A stretch of DNA of 64,000 bases from contig NC_039507.1 of assembly GCF_003672135.1 (NCBI RefSeq), forward strand, positions 11,966,290 to 12,030,289, given 5' to 3'. The position numbers and the translations under genes were made by a program. Below are positions 24,666 through 35,735 of this stretch, piece by piece; positions within the stretch are counted from its first letter, which is position 1; the number at the start of each line of letters is the position of its first letter. This DNA is from Ooceraea biroi. Its lineage: Eukaryota > Arthropoda > Insecta > Hymenoptera > Formicidae. The notes under the pieces are model-generated. The model worked only from the letters and a program-made list of their open reading frames with translations. It was not told the origin of the DNA and searched no databases.

Positions 24666-24938
24666 ATGTAGAACACACGCATACGCATGCACGCACATGC
24701 TGATGGTAAACAGTAAAATACTAAAAAAAACTTCAGTGTCTGTTATAAAGCGAGTATTATCATTGGTCCGCTAAAGTTTGAACCTGAGTTTTCGGGATAA
24801 GAAGGGCGTTTTTAAAAACAATATACAAACAATAAGCTCAATATAATATTTAAATAACGCTGTCAAAATCAAGAGCGAAGCAGGATGTATGTGCTTAAAT
24901 CTTTAATAATAAACCAATTGTAGTTCAAATCACAAACG

Positions 24939-24965
24939 TTTCGGTCTACATTAGACCATCTTCAG
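24939..24965 (-). ncRNA. hammerhead ribozyme-like core (left terminal region)
   Basis: Inverted identical copy of the 27810-27836 core, read on the minus strand. Confidence 0.65.
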
Positions 24966-25536
24966 TGTGCCATAATAATATAAACTTATACGCAAGATCG
25001 CCGCCATTTAAAACTCGCAATCCACTTCAAATGTATCCAATGGTCGTAATAAGGGAAGAATAAATCGTGTATCCAATGGTCGCAATAAGTAAAGATATAC
25101 TTGAAAATCGTAGTCACCGCAAAAACAAATCAGTGTCTAGACACTCTAGACCCATGCTTCTGAGTCCACAGTCGTAAAACAAGGGCCAGTCAATAACAGA
25201 GTTCAACGGTTTATGTCCAGTTTAGCTTATGTAGATGCTGATAGTAACATGAAATAAAATGACAATAAAATAAAATAAAATAAAATAAAATAAATTAGAA
25301 TGAAATTCATGGGAAATCATTGAGAAAAATAAAATTAAAGATGTATAATGACAAAATATAAATAAAGTTACAAACTATAAGTAAACCACACATGAAACTC
25401 GATTAAAGACGCACAAAGTCGAGATGTCATATCTTAAAATCGCTCTGCCGAATACCAAAGAGCGACTGGGGTCGAACGCAACAGTCACACCTACAGACAA
25501 ATAAGTAAGCAGACAAATAAGGCTAAGGATCGTTGG

Positions 25537-27192
25537 TTGCTAGACTTGTCGGAAGCAACAAAAAGTTTTATGAACGAACATCCGAATATTCTTTTCACGC
25601 GGGCTGACAAGGGTAATGCGATGGTGGCTATGGATTTAGATGACTACAAGGAAAAGATGCTCACGATGCTGTCTGATGGGAACACTTATGTCGAGGTTAA
25701 GAAGGATTCAACAAGATCTGTGATCGGTAGCTTACGTGACTTGTTGGTTAGATGGAAGAAGAATGGATATATAACTGATTCTAAATATCGATCGCTGCTT
25801 TCCACTGATGGGACTCTTCCGAGGGCATACGGTCTGCCTAAGATTCACAAAAAAGATTGCCCTCTTAGACTGATAGTTTCTTGTGTAAACAGTCCACTCT
25901 ATTTTCTCGCTTCTTTCCTGCATGAGGTCATTTACAACAATATATCATTTCCCCACAGTCACATAAAAAATAGCTTTGAGTTGGTCAATAAATTGAGGGC
26001 TATGGATTTAAACCCAAACGTACAATTTACTTCTCTAGATGTGATTTCCATGTTTACAAATATTCCAATTGACCTGGCTATGAGAAGCGTGGAGAGGAGA
26101 TGGGATTGTATTTCTGAGGGGACATCTATTTCGCGCGAGGAGTGTATTATTGCGGTCAAGTTTGTGCTGGGCTCTACATATTTCTCTTTTAACGGTTGCA
26201 CGTATAGACAGATATTTGGGACTCCTATGGGATCTCCTATTTCTATGATAATTGCGGACATGGTTGTATAGGATATTGAAGAAGAAATCTTTTTGAGACT
26301 TGGGGAGATAGATATTCCGGTCTACTTTAGATATGTAGATGATATTCTATTTGCTTCTGATCCCAGATATTTTGACTACATTCTGAATGCTTTTAATTCG
26401 TTTCATGACAGGGTACAGTTTACCTTAGAACACAGCAATAACGATATGATTAATTTTCTTGATGTTTCGTTAATTTTTAATCACGGAAAATTGAGTTTTG
26501 ACTGGTATCACAAACCGACTTTTTCAGGGAGGTATCTGAATTTTCATTCTCACCATCCGTTGTCTCAGAAGCGCGGCATTATCTTCGGACTTATTGATAA
26601 AATTTTAAATATTGCTGACCCACAGTTCCAGGAGAAAAATATAAAGTTTTTGATTGACATTTTATTACGAAACTGCTATCCTGTTAAATTTATTTTTTCG
26701 GCAATTAAGAACAGGCTGTATAAATTCTGTTACACAAATAATAATAGTACAACTGATAATAGCGAAACTAAATTTTTCACGATTCCGTATGTGAAATCAA
26801 TATCTGAATCCTTGTCGCATTCCGAAAGAAGGTTTGGTTTTTGTCCGGCTTATCGAAGTACTCAGTCGCTGAGAAGATTTATTAGAACGGGGAAGGATCC
26901 GGTTGAAAATTCTTCTCAATGTAATGTTGTATATAAGATCACGTGTAACGACTGTGATGCGTCTTATGTGGGGCAGAAGAAGCGTAGATTGAGCACTAGA
27001 ATAATGGAACATAAGAAGGATATTAACAAAAGATCAGGTAGCCCTTCGGTCATTTCAGTTCATCGATTTGACTTCAATCATGATTTTCAATGGGATGGTG
27101 TTCGGATTATCGATAAAGAAGATTCATATAGAAAGAGATTGATTTCGGAGATGGTGAATATAAAGAAACAGGCAATGCCTTTGAATTTATAA
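25537..27192 (+). pseudogene. Penelope-like reverse transcriptase with C-terminal GIY-YIG endonuclease
   Basis: The N-terminal part has FTRADKGNAMVAMD and AYGLPKIHKKDCPLRLIVS. The RT palm has FTSLDVISMFTNIP (first Asp) and GTPMGSPIS. After an in-frame TAG at 26269-26271 it continues in the same frame with FRYVDDILFA (catalytic DD), then the linker and a GIY-YIG domain starting VYKITCNDCDASYVGQ with its Cys pair, ending MPLNL at 27192. Reverse transcription would be primed at nicks made by the nuclease. One nonsense codon is the only lesion I see; the frame opens at TTG 25537 and the natural start may lie further upstream. Confidence 0.85.
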
Positions 27193-27809
27193 AGTGATAC
27201 ACAAACGTTACCGACCGAATATTTCCCTTTCTTGAATTTGTTCTCTGACTAGCCTTATTTGTCTGCTTACTTATTTGTCTGTAGGTGTGACTGTTGCGTT
27301 CGACCCCAGTCGCTCTTTGGTATTCGGCAGAGCGATTTTAAGATATGACATCTCGACTTTGTGCGTCTTTAATCGAGTTTCATGTGTGGTTTACTTATAG
27401 TTTGTAACTTTATTTATATTTTGTCATTATACATCTTTAATTTTATTTTTCTCAATGATTTCCCATGAATTTCATTCTAATTTATTTTATTTTATTTTAT
27501 TTTATTTTATTGTCATTTTATTTCATGTTACTATCAGCATCTACATAAGCTAAACTGGACATAAACCGTTGAACTCTGTTATTGACTGGCCCTTGTTTTA
27601 CGACTGTGGACTCAGAAGCATGGGTCTAGAGTGTCTAGACACTGATTTGTTTTTGCGGTGACTACGATTTTCAAGTATATCTTTACTTATTGCGACCATT
27701 GGATACACGATTTATTCTTCCCTTATTACGACCATTGGATACATTTGAAGTGGATTGCGAGTTTTAAATGGCGGCGATCTTGCGTATAAGTTTATATTAT
27801 TATGGCACA

Positions 27810-27836
27810 CTGAAGATGGTCTAATGTAGACCGAAA
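27810..27836 (+). ncRNA. hammerhead ribozyme-like core (right terminal region)
   Basis: CTGAAGA, then a 6-bp stem GGTCTA/TAGACC with a 3-base loop, then GAAA. This is the conserved half of a hammerhead (CUGANGA - stem II - GAAA). I cannot define stems I and III or the cleavage site. Penelope-like terminal repeats are known to carry hammerheads. Confidence 0.65.
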
Positions 27837-28107
27837 CGTTTGTGATTTGAACTACAATTGGTTTATTATTAAAGATTTAAGCACATACATCCTGCTTCGC
27901 TCTTGATTTTGACAGCGTTATTTAAATATTATATTGAGCTTATTGTTTGTATATTGTTTTTAAAAACGCCCTTCTTATCCCGAAAACTCAGGTTCAAACT
28001 TTAGCGGACCAATGATAATACTCGCTTTATAACAGACACTGAAGTTTTTTTTAGTATTTTACTGTTTACCATCAGCATGTGCGTGCATGCGTATGCGTGT
28101 GTTCTAC

Positions 28108-28276
28108 ATCCAGCCAACTAAGGCAAGATCGATCACAGATCCGGCCAGTTAATGCAAGATCGATCACAGATCCGGCCAGTTAAGGCAAGATTGATTACAG
28201 ATCCGGCCAGTTAAGGTAAGATCAATCACTGAACCAGCCAGTTAAGGCAAGATCGTGCTCTGATCCAGCCAGTTAA
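28108..28276. repeat. 31-bp minisatellite, right arm mirror
   Basis: Inverted copy of 24497-24665. Confidence 0.85.
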
Positions 28277-28965
28277 GACGGTACTATTAGTTTGACCTTG
28301 GGTGGCGTTGTCAAAGTCAGGGCAAGGTCACTTCGAATTTTTAAGTGGAACCCCCAATTTTTCATTGCATATTCTCATAGCTTACCTCGAGAGCTTTTCA
28401 AAACACTATAATGAAGTATTTTTTCATTAAGTATTTTTCGAGTTATAAGGCTTGAAAGTTACAATACCCATTACTCAAGTTGTACCACGCGGATCAATTT
28501 CCTTGAGATCAATTTCTAAGGTCATGTGAATATTCTCAATGGTGAAATTAACTTTGACTGTAGAATAGGAAAGATCGACAAATTTTCAAACTCCATGTTG
28601 TTGGTTACATAATTTCAAGGTCAAACAGTAGGTAGTTCCGAATTATTATTTCAAAGCCAAGAGTGGAACATTCAGAAATGGTCTTTGCTTTAATCGGCTC
28701 GAGAGTTTGAGGATTATTGCACTATTACTTTCCCATCTCAATATTAAACACTATTGGTTATTCTTATTTACTGCAGGATTCGATACATCTCATTGAAAGT
28801 TGACTTATCGATTGACAGCTGGTGTCTTCTCAACTTGTATGAGTCCTTGAGCAATTAGCATAAAGTTTTCTGTTCTCGACACTTCCTCTTTAACTCGTCA
28901 CGTCATTTGTGAATGATTTTCAAATTTTTTGTTTCTAAAATTCCATTGTTGTCCAAGCAAAAACA

Positions 28966-30038
28966 ATGCCCGATTACACGTCGAACGAGTTGACCGACAT
29001 TCTTCTCATCCTAGGAGACTGTCGACGTAATTACAAAAGAGCAGCAGCATTGTACCGAAGAAGATTTCCTCTACGACAACATCCGAGTCATACTGCAATA
29101 CGTAAAATTGAAATAAGGATTCGGAGAGGGAATCTCTGTCGACGAAGAAGATGTTACAACGTAGATGATTACGCGCTGAATGCTCGTTTCCTCGTAACTC
29201 TGGCGATGGTTCATTTGAACCCTTGTATATCATTACGTGAAATTGAGCGTACAGTGGGGATTCCAAGATCGACTGCTTTTAGATACTTGAAGGCTGCAAA
29301 GTACCACCCTTATCATATTACACTAAATCAAGCCTTGACTGAGATTGATCATCGAGAACGGCTATTATTTTGTCGCTGGGCAACACAGCAACTTCTGCAC
29401 GATGACGATTTTTTTAAGTACGTTTTGTTCAGCGATGAAGCTACTTTTCATAGTCATGGAACGTTGAATCGTCATAATTGTCACTATTGGCTCCAGTTAA
29501 TCCTCGTTGGATGCAACAAATAGACAATCAGCATCGATGGAGTCTCACTGTCTGGTGCGGAATCGTCAATGGCTATGTAATTGGCCCCTACTTTTTTGAT
29601 GGTATGGTTAATGCTCAGAACTATTTACAATTTCTAAGAGATATTCTTCCAATACTTCTTGAAGATATTGACCTTAATACACGGAGAAGAATGTGGTTCC
29701 AACATGATGGTGCAGGTCCTCACTATGCCAATATCGTCAGAGATTATCTGAACGAGTATCTGACCTTCCGTGATGTATGGATTGGAAGGGGTAGTCGAGT
29801 AATGTGGCCAGCAAGATCACCAGATTTAACTTCTCCAGATTTTTATTTATGGGGTTACCTGAAAGATGTAGTCTATCGGGAGAGACCAACGACAAGAGAA
29901 AACATGATGGAGAGGATCCGAGCAGCGTGTAACATTATTCCACGTGATGTTCTCTTATGTACTGTTACAAACTTCGAGAGACGGATTCAATATTGTCAAC
30001 AAGTCAACGGAGCTACGTTTGAACATCTCATCAGATGA
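28966..30038 (+). pseudogene. DD43D-type mariner-like transposase, right arm copy
   Basis: Inverted duplicate of the gene at 22737-23809 with the same layout: HTH region (RRNYKRAAALYRRRFP), REIERTVGIPRSTAFR, LFSDEATF, then a frameshift near 29493, then QHDGAGPHY and SPDFYLWG, ending at 30038. One protein difference is Cys at NPCISLRE, where the left arm has Arg. The shared frameshift means the copy that was duplicated was already dead. Confidence 0.8.
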
Positions 30039-30104
30039 GCAAAGAGACGATCTACAAAACTAATTTACGACTACCTTACTTGGCCTTAATTGACTACATA
30101 ACGG

Positions 30105-30440
30105 CATGATCTTGCCTTAACTGGCTGGATCAGAGCACGATCTTGCCTTAACTGGCTGGATCAGAGCACGATCTTGCCTTAACTGGCTGGTTCAGTGATC
30201 GTTCTTGCCTTAACTAGCCGGATCTGTAATCGATCTTGCCTTAACTGGCCGGATCTGTGATCGATCTTGCCTTAGTTGGCTGGATGTAGAACACACGCAT
30301 ACGCATGCACGCACATGCTGATAGTAAACAGTAAAATACTAAAAAAAACTTCAGTGTCTGTTATAAAGCGAGTATTATCATTGGTCCGCTAAAGTTTGAA
30401 CCTGAGTTTTCGGGATAAGAAGGGCGTTTTTAAAAACAAT
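30105..30440. repeat. 31-bp minisatellite plus element end, third copy
   Basis: Five or so 31-bp units followed by the same flank (GGATGTAGAACACACGC ... AAGGGCGTTTTTAAAAAC) seen at 24665-24830, in direct orientation. With 27953-28276 it makes an inverted pair around the right-arm transposase, so the right arm looks like a complete mariner-like element of about 2.49 kb (27953-30440). Confidence 0.75.
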
Positions 30441-30690
30441 GTTTCGGACAAAAGTTACTTACTTTTCGATGCAGAATCAGAATCTGCAATAAAAAGTACG
30501 GGGTTCCGTTTAAAAAAAGAAAGTTGAATTCCATATAACCTTGACAACGCCACCCAAGGTCAAACCAATAGTACTGTCTTATGTCCCCCTCGATGTCACA
30601 AAACTTTTGTTTGAAACATTTTTCGATTTAACGCAGTGTTTCTGAAATATTTTAGGGGAAACTGTAAAATGGGACAGCCTGTATATTAGA
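30441..30690. mobile_element. fragment of a mariner-like end
   Basis: It has the CACCCAAGGTCAAAC motif and ends GGGACAGCCTG-TA, resembling a single terminal arm of the CAGGGTGT-ended elements. No coding sequence. Confidence 0.55.
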
Positions 30691-30930
30691 AACTTGAAAT
30701 TTTGAGCTGTCCACGCAAAGCAAGAACTTGACTTTAACATAAATTACAAAGGTTACCCCCTCTCTCCCCGAGTAATTCGTAGAAGGTTTTAGCTGTCACT
30801 CATTGTTTATTAAAAAGTTATTAAGAAAAAACTCTAATAATTTTGCATGAATTTTCAGCTGTCCATGCGAAACGCGAAGTTACAGGTTGAGTTAGATTAG
30901 GTTAAGTCAGGTTAGATGTGCGTTATAGAC
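30691..30930. mobile_element. decayed arm of the foldback family (copy E)
   Basis: It carries two AGCTGTCCA-type motifs and the GTTTATTAAAAAGTTATTAA motif of the foldback arms, followed by a degenerate TTAGG-like tract (GGTTGAGTTAGATTAGG). Confidence 0.6.
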
Positions 30931-30936
30931 TGTTAA

Positions 30937-31094
30937 GGCCTATTCAGACGGATTTGCATAAGCGCATAAACAGATGCATAAGGAATTTGATTGGTCTATA
31001 AGCATGCGTAAGCACGTGCATAAGGAAATGGACCAATCAAATTCCTTATGCTGTTTATGCGCTTATGAAATGTGTGTGAATCTATAGACCCTTA
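30937..31094. mobile_element. short MITE with GCATAAGCGCATAAAC arms
   Basis: Inverted arms at 30957-31005 and 31035-31075 (TTTGATTGGTC / GACCAATCAAA). It begins GGCCTATTCAGACG, a PIF/Harbinger-like look. No coding sequence. Confidence 0.6.
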
Positions 31095-31095
31095 T

Positions 31096-31612
31096 ATACT
31101 ACGTTTACACGAGCACTACTTCTGTAGTAACTTACTCGAATTATAGTAACTTACGATAATTCACTGCGTGTAAACGGGGGTCTAACTATGAACTACGAGA
31201 GTAGATATTTGAAGCAAATTACTTAAATTAAGCGATACTTCACCACGTGTAAACGATGAATATCGCAACTTAGTTCTCAATTGTGTAGCGCGACATTTGA
31301 AAATTATTCCTAGAAGTATGCCGTGGAATTGTCGATAAAAAATAAGTGATATTTGGAGTTACAAAGATTTATTGCGGCTTAAAAAAATATTTACGTTATA
31401 TATGTATAATATAAAATTCAATAACAAATATAATTATTTTTCTCTTTCACTTATTTCTAGAGTTATAATGACGCTAGACACTAGATACTACACCCCTGCA
31501 TAAACGGCTCTCGAAATTATCGTAGAATATTACGATACGTGTAAACGGTAAAGAAGTAACGTACATTAGTCACCGTGTAAACGCCTAGTCCCGTCGTGTA
31601 AACATAGTAATA
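31096..31612. mobile_element. non-autonomous element with repeated CGTGTAAACG motifs
   Basis: The ends ACTACGTTTACACGAG and TCGTGTAAACATAGT are inverted. Five to six copies of GTGTAAACG lie near 31103, 31163, 31240, 31530, 31575 and 31596. This looks like a transposase-binding site array. No gene. Confidence 0.55.
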
Positions 31613-31821
31613 GACTTATAAGTTTTTTAAAACAAATCTTTTAATGTGTGAACAGAATGTAAACAATAGAATGTTGAACTCTACAAACCTTATAGATCTG
31701 CGAATATATATATAATATAAGAGAACTATAAATGTGAACAGTAGAAGTGTGGATAGGGGAGGGATAAAGCTCTTAAAACATCCGTCTATTATATGATATA
31801 ATTACTAGAAATTTTAGTATA

Positions 31822-32706
31822 GGTAATTATATAGATATAGGAAGCAACCACTAATGAGCTTGACCTTAACATATGTTGTTAAGGTCAGTGTCCTGAGTGA
31901 CCTTCAGAACGTTTTAGCCTGCAGTCATTGTTTATTAAAAAGTTATTAACCAAAGAGGTTTGAATACTTCTTCGCATAAGGGTACAGTGTCGATACATTT
32001 ATCATGACATATGTCATAGAGATCATTTCCCTCAGTAACGTTCTACAAGTTTTAGCCATCGCTCGTTGTTTATTAAACAGGTAAAGAGTATATTTGATAG
32101 AATTTTAGCTTTAGATCAGAAATAGGTTTAGGTTAGGTTATATTTTCCGAAACTGGAGTCCCGGACACATACGCTCGTTTTTAGCCCGCTTCGCGAGAGG
32201 GCGGGGGGAGGGGCAAATCCCCTCCCCCCGCCAGAGCCAGTGTAACAGATTTCACCGTACAGATTTTGATCACCTGGTACACGGCACTACCCGCCGGGGG
32301 AGGGGCGAAGCCTAGCCTAACCTAACCTAACCTAACCTAACCTTAGGTTTTCAGCCCGCTTCGCGGGAGGGCGGAGGGCAGCGGCTTCGCCCCTCCTCCC
32401 GGCGGAATCCGTGCCGTGTACCAAGTGATCAAAATCTGTACGGTGAAATCTGTTACACTGGCTCCGGCGGGAGGAGGGGCAAATCCCCCCTCCCCGCCCT
32501 CTCGCGAAGCGGGCTGAAAACGAGCGTATGTGTCCGGGGCTTTCGTAAAATTATGCTCTATTCATTAAACTTTCTTCATTAATAACTTTTTAACAAACAA
32601 TGACCGCCAGCTAAAACGTTCTGAAGGTCACTCAGGACACTGACCTTGACGACAAATGTCAAAGTCAAGGTCATTGGTGGTGGCTCTCTATATCTATACA
32701 ATTACC
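31822..32706. mobile_element. foldback element copy B with TTAGTATA target duplication
   Basis: Ends GGTAATTATATAG and the complement ending ATTACC, flanked by TTAGTATA at 31814-31821 and 32707-32714. Its centre holds one and a half GC-rich hairpins separated by (CCTAA)6. Confidence 0.85.
32128..32548. repeat. rearranged GC-rich hairpin pair with central (CCTAA)n
   Basis: Two partial copies of the hairpin seen at 11499-11770 (32128-32310 and 32336-32548) joined through about six CCTAA units (32312-32346). It looks like recombination between two copies at the short telomere-like tract. Confidence 0.75.
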
Positions 32707-32855
32707 TTAGTATATTATTCACATATTGTATTTTAATGTTTTTTTATTATAATTTTATTATTGTTTATATTATTATATTGGGTTGTTTCGAAAGTTCGTG
32801 CGGTTGTTCAAATAAAATTCAAAGACAAATTTGAAAGATCCTATGCAACGAATTA

Positions 32856-33736
32856 CTACTGTGATTAAAAAGTATCGAGAATGGTTCATTTAAATTGCGT
32901 GCAAGATGGCGCTGTCGTCGTTTTTTTCCAGGTTGATACGACTTTCATTAACATCTAGCAGCAATCCGTATGTCATTGTCTGTTTTCGTTTACAAATAAA
33001 CGCTTGTTTTGTGTGTAAAGAAGTTTTGCTCCGGCGATTTTTCAAAATGTTGAGTGGAATTGAGCAAAGAACGTGCATTAAAATTTTGTTTTCGCAATGG
33101 AATTATTACTATAAAAATATTGGAAATGTTGCAAAAAGCCTTTGGTGACGACACTCTATCAAAACAAGAGTTTTCGAGTGGTACAAGATGTTCAAGAAAG
33201 CCAGAGAACGCGTCGAAGATAAACCAAGGTAATGTTGACTGTTTTCTTCGATTGTCGTGATTGTGCATCACAAATGCCTTCCAACTGGCCAAACTGTCAA
33301 CAAAAAATATTATTTGAGCGTTTTGCGTCGTTTGCGCGAAGCAATGGATTTCATGGATTTTGCACCACGATAATGCACCTGCTCATAATGCTCTTGTTGT
33401 TCGTGAATTTTTGGCCAAAACTTCAACAAATACGGTTCCGCAAGCTCCGTATTCACGTGATATGGCACCGTGTGAGTTTTTCCTCGATTAAAATTTCTGC
33501 TTCGTCACCGTTTTAGTCGATTGATGCCATAAAAGAAAATTCGCTGCGAGCCCTAAAGAGGTTTCACGAAAACGACTTTAAAGCATGTTTCGAGGATTGG
33601 AAAGAACGTTGGCATAAGTGCATAGCAGTAGGAGGAGATTACTTTGAAAGGGAAATAAATGCGAAATAAATTTTGATGAATAAATTCAAATCTTGCGTTT
33701 TATTGAACCATTCCCGATACTTTTTGATCACAGCAG
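32856..33736 (+). mobile_element. inner mariner, internally deleted
   Basis: Inverted ends CTACTGTGATTAAAAAGTAT and the complement, TA at both sides. It is shorter (881 bp) than a full mariner of about 1.3 kb. Confidence 0.8.
33047..33669 (+). pseudogene. mariner transposase remnant
   Basis: Begins MLSGIEQRTCIK at 33047 and continues through several frameshifts: KFCFRNGI, MLQKAFGDDTLS, VNKKYYLSVLRRLREA, and a tail with ENDFKACFEDWKERWHKC-like text. These match the mariner N-terminal HTH, the region before the second Asp and the C-terminus. The DDE core is partly deleted and frameshifted, so it is inactive. Confidence 0.7.
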
Positions 33737-33764
33737 TAGATATGTGGAATATCTCCACAATGTC

Positions 33765-34043
33765 TCACGTCGTGTAGTGTGGATTACTTTTAATTAATGC
33801 TGCAATTTGGTTGTCATTTTCCGTTGAAGGCCTATCTGAGCGTTGTTCGTTTTCGATGTTAAAATCAACACGTTTAAAGCGTGCAAACCACTTCTGAACA
33901 ATTCTTTCAGCTACTGCATTACTTCCGTAAACGACACAAATATCTTTTGTTGTCTGAACGGTATTCTTGCCTTTTTTGATAACATAATATATTGAAAATG
34001 TATCGTATTTTCTTCCATTTTTAAATTGATGTAAAATTAACAA
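33765..34043 (-). pseudogene. mariner transposase N-terminal fragment
   Basis: Contains YYVIKKGKNTVQTTKDICVV, AERIVQKWFARF and RSDRPSTENDNQIAALI, the standard mariner N-terminal domain with paired HTH and the RPST linker. It is truncated before the catalytic core by the inner mariner. Confidence 0.75.
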
Positions 34044-34201
34044 AACTCAATTAATCAAATGTTCTTATTCCTCCTAAATGATGCGTTGAAATGTCCTCTT
34101 TCAGAATATGTATATATGTTGTAAAGTCACTGACGACATAGATAAACATGTTTTAACGTCATCTCTTAAACAACCGCACGAACTTTCCGAACAATCGAAT
34201 A

Positions 34202-34667
34202 ATTATATTTATTATTATTATTTATAATAATAATAATATTATAAATACTTTTCCAGAGATTTAATATACAAAAAATAAATTAAGATATAATTAATATACT
34301 ATAAATAAATTATAATATTTATACAATTAATATATAATAAATTAATATATAAAATATCATAGAACAAATTTGCACATGAAGCCAAAAGAAACTTAGATTT
34401 TGTTACATGATAAAAAACTTTAGCTAAACAAATCACAAGTATATTTTATTCTAAATAAATGCTCTCTTCACTCTAACTAAAGATTCCGCCCTTGTTTTAT
34501 AGAGACAAGCATTATCTATCATTCAATACATGTATTATGAAAAATATAAAAATTTGTATTGATGATAACGTACATAAACTGTATGAGCCATTGATGAAAT
34601 TGATTATTAAAGGATAATCGGGCGAAAACTTTAAAAAATTATCTGTTCTTCAATAAGCTCAGCAAAT
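34202..34667. other. AT-rich spacer, nothing recognised
   Basis: Low-complexity TAATAATA tract followed by non-coding AT-rich sequence. Confidence 0.5.
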
Positions 34668-34750
34668 CAAATTGGAGTAGAAACAATGCAGTTCCGAGCA
34701 AAGCTGAGTGAAAATGCTTAGTATTTATTCCTCTTCAAAATACACAATCG

Positions 34751-34779
34751 TTTCAGTCCACGCGTTGGACCATCTTCAG
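34751..34779 (-). ncRNA. hammerhead ribozyme-like core, mirror copy
   Basis: Inverted copy of 35203-35231 in the left arm of the Penelope-like inverted repeat. Confidence 0.6.
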
Positions 34780-35202
34780 TGTGTCAAAATAAATACATCC
34801 TGTTGAACAATATGTTACGTTACATTAACAATCGCTTTTATATATGTGCCTTCAAAGTCAGAGCCGATAATTACCATCACTTACACATAAGTTATTTTAC
34901 ACAATGTCGTATGTTAATCTCATGAGACATGTCTCACTACCATAATTATACACGTTCCAATGAACATCACAATACAAAAACTTACATAAACCGTCAGGGA
35001 TCATCTTTATAACAATATCGAAACATCAAATTCGGTCATACAATTATGGTAGTAAGACATGAGATTGACATACGACATTGTGTAAAATAACTTATGTGTA
35101 AGTGATGATAATTATCGGCTCTGACTTTGAAGGCACATATATAAAAGCGATTGTTAATGTAACGTAACATATTGTTCAACAGGATGTATTTATTTTGACA
35201 CA

Positions 35203-35231
35203 CTGAAGATGGTCCAACGCGTGGACTGAAA
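35203..35231 (+). ncRNA. hammerhead ribozyme-like core
   Basis: CTGAAGA, stem II GGTCCA/TGGACT (one G-T pair), then GAAA and CGTTTGTG. Same layout as 27810-27836 with a different, compensated stem (mirror on the minus strand at 34751-34779). Confidence 0.65.
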
Positions 35232-35735
35232 CGTTTGTGTATTCTAAAGAGGAATAAATAAGCATTTTCACCCAGCTTTGCTCGGAACTGCATTATTTCT
35301 ACTCCAATTTAAAAAATGATCTTTATATTTCTGCTTCAAAACTAACATTAAAGTTGTTAAATTAGATATTAAAAGTAATTTTTTAGCTTGAAATTATATA
35401 TTGCTGCGTATGCATCATATAGACAAATACTTATAGTATTACATAATTCATATCAATTTAACGTGTTCCCTGCCAAGCCGTTTTTGAGTAGTTGTCATTT
35501 TCAGACCATGTATATAAAAAACAGTACATGTTGTATCGGTACATAGAGGTAAATATTATCTATTTTTGGTAAATATTATCGATTTTGTTCACTTTTTATG
35601 AACTAGAAATTTATTTTTAGAATTAGTAGAAATAGTGAAACTTGATGCATATTTTTAATAAACGTCATTATAGAGTATGTAATAATGATACCAAGAATTA
35701 TTTTCTTGCATTTTGTGTACCAATGATAAAAATAT

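Larger units (their letters stand above)
24840..27953 (+). mobile_element. Penelope-like retroelement with inverted terminal regions
   Basis: A central RT/GIY-YIG coding region (25537-27192) is flanked by inverted copies of a roughly 0.7-kb terminal region (24840-25525 and 27250-27953). Each terminal region carries a hammerhead-like core. Penelope-like elements are known to have such terminal repeats and hammerhead motifs. Confidence 0.85.
22605..30170. repeat. giant palindrome with Penelope-like element at the centre
   Basis: Left arm 22605-25525 and right arm 27250-about 30170 are inverted copies of about 2.92 kb with rare differences (for example Arg versus Cys in the two transposase copies). 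The 1.72-kb unpaired core holds the Penelope-like coding region. The arms contain the Penelope-like terminal region (inner), a 31-bp minisatellite and a mariner-like transposase (outer). Confidence 0.85.
32778..34199 (-). mobile_element. mariner (minus strand) split by a second mariner
   Basis: Ends TTGGGTTGTTTCGAAAGTTCG and the imperfect inverse at 34170-34199, TA outside. Only the first 90 or so codons of its transposase remain (33765-34043). The inner mariner at 32856-33736 has its own TA-flanked ends. Confidence 0.8.
34668..35318. mobile_element. Penelope-like terminal inverted repeat without RT
   Basis: Arms 34668-34945 and 35036-35318 are inverted copies around a spacer of about 90 bp. 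Each has a hammerhead-like core (35203-35231 plus; 34751-34779 minus). No RT remains. Confidence 0.75.

Noticed and set aside
2587..30170. Both palindromes as pure assembly artefacts
   Set aside because: The first ends at transposon termini with split host exon on both sides, and the second has arm differences; long-read checks are still listed in the findings.
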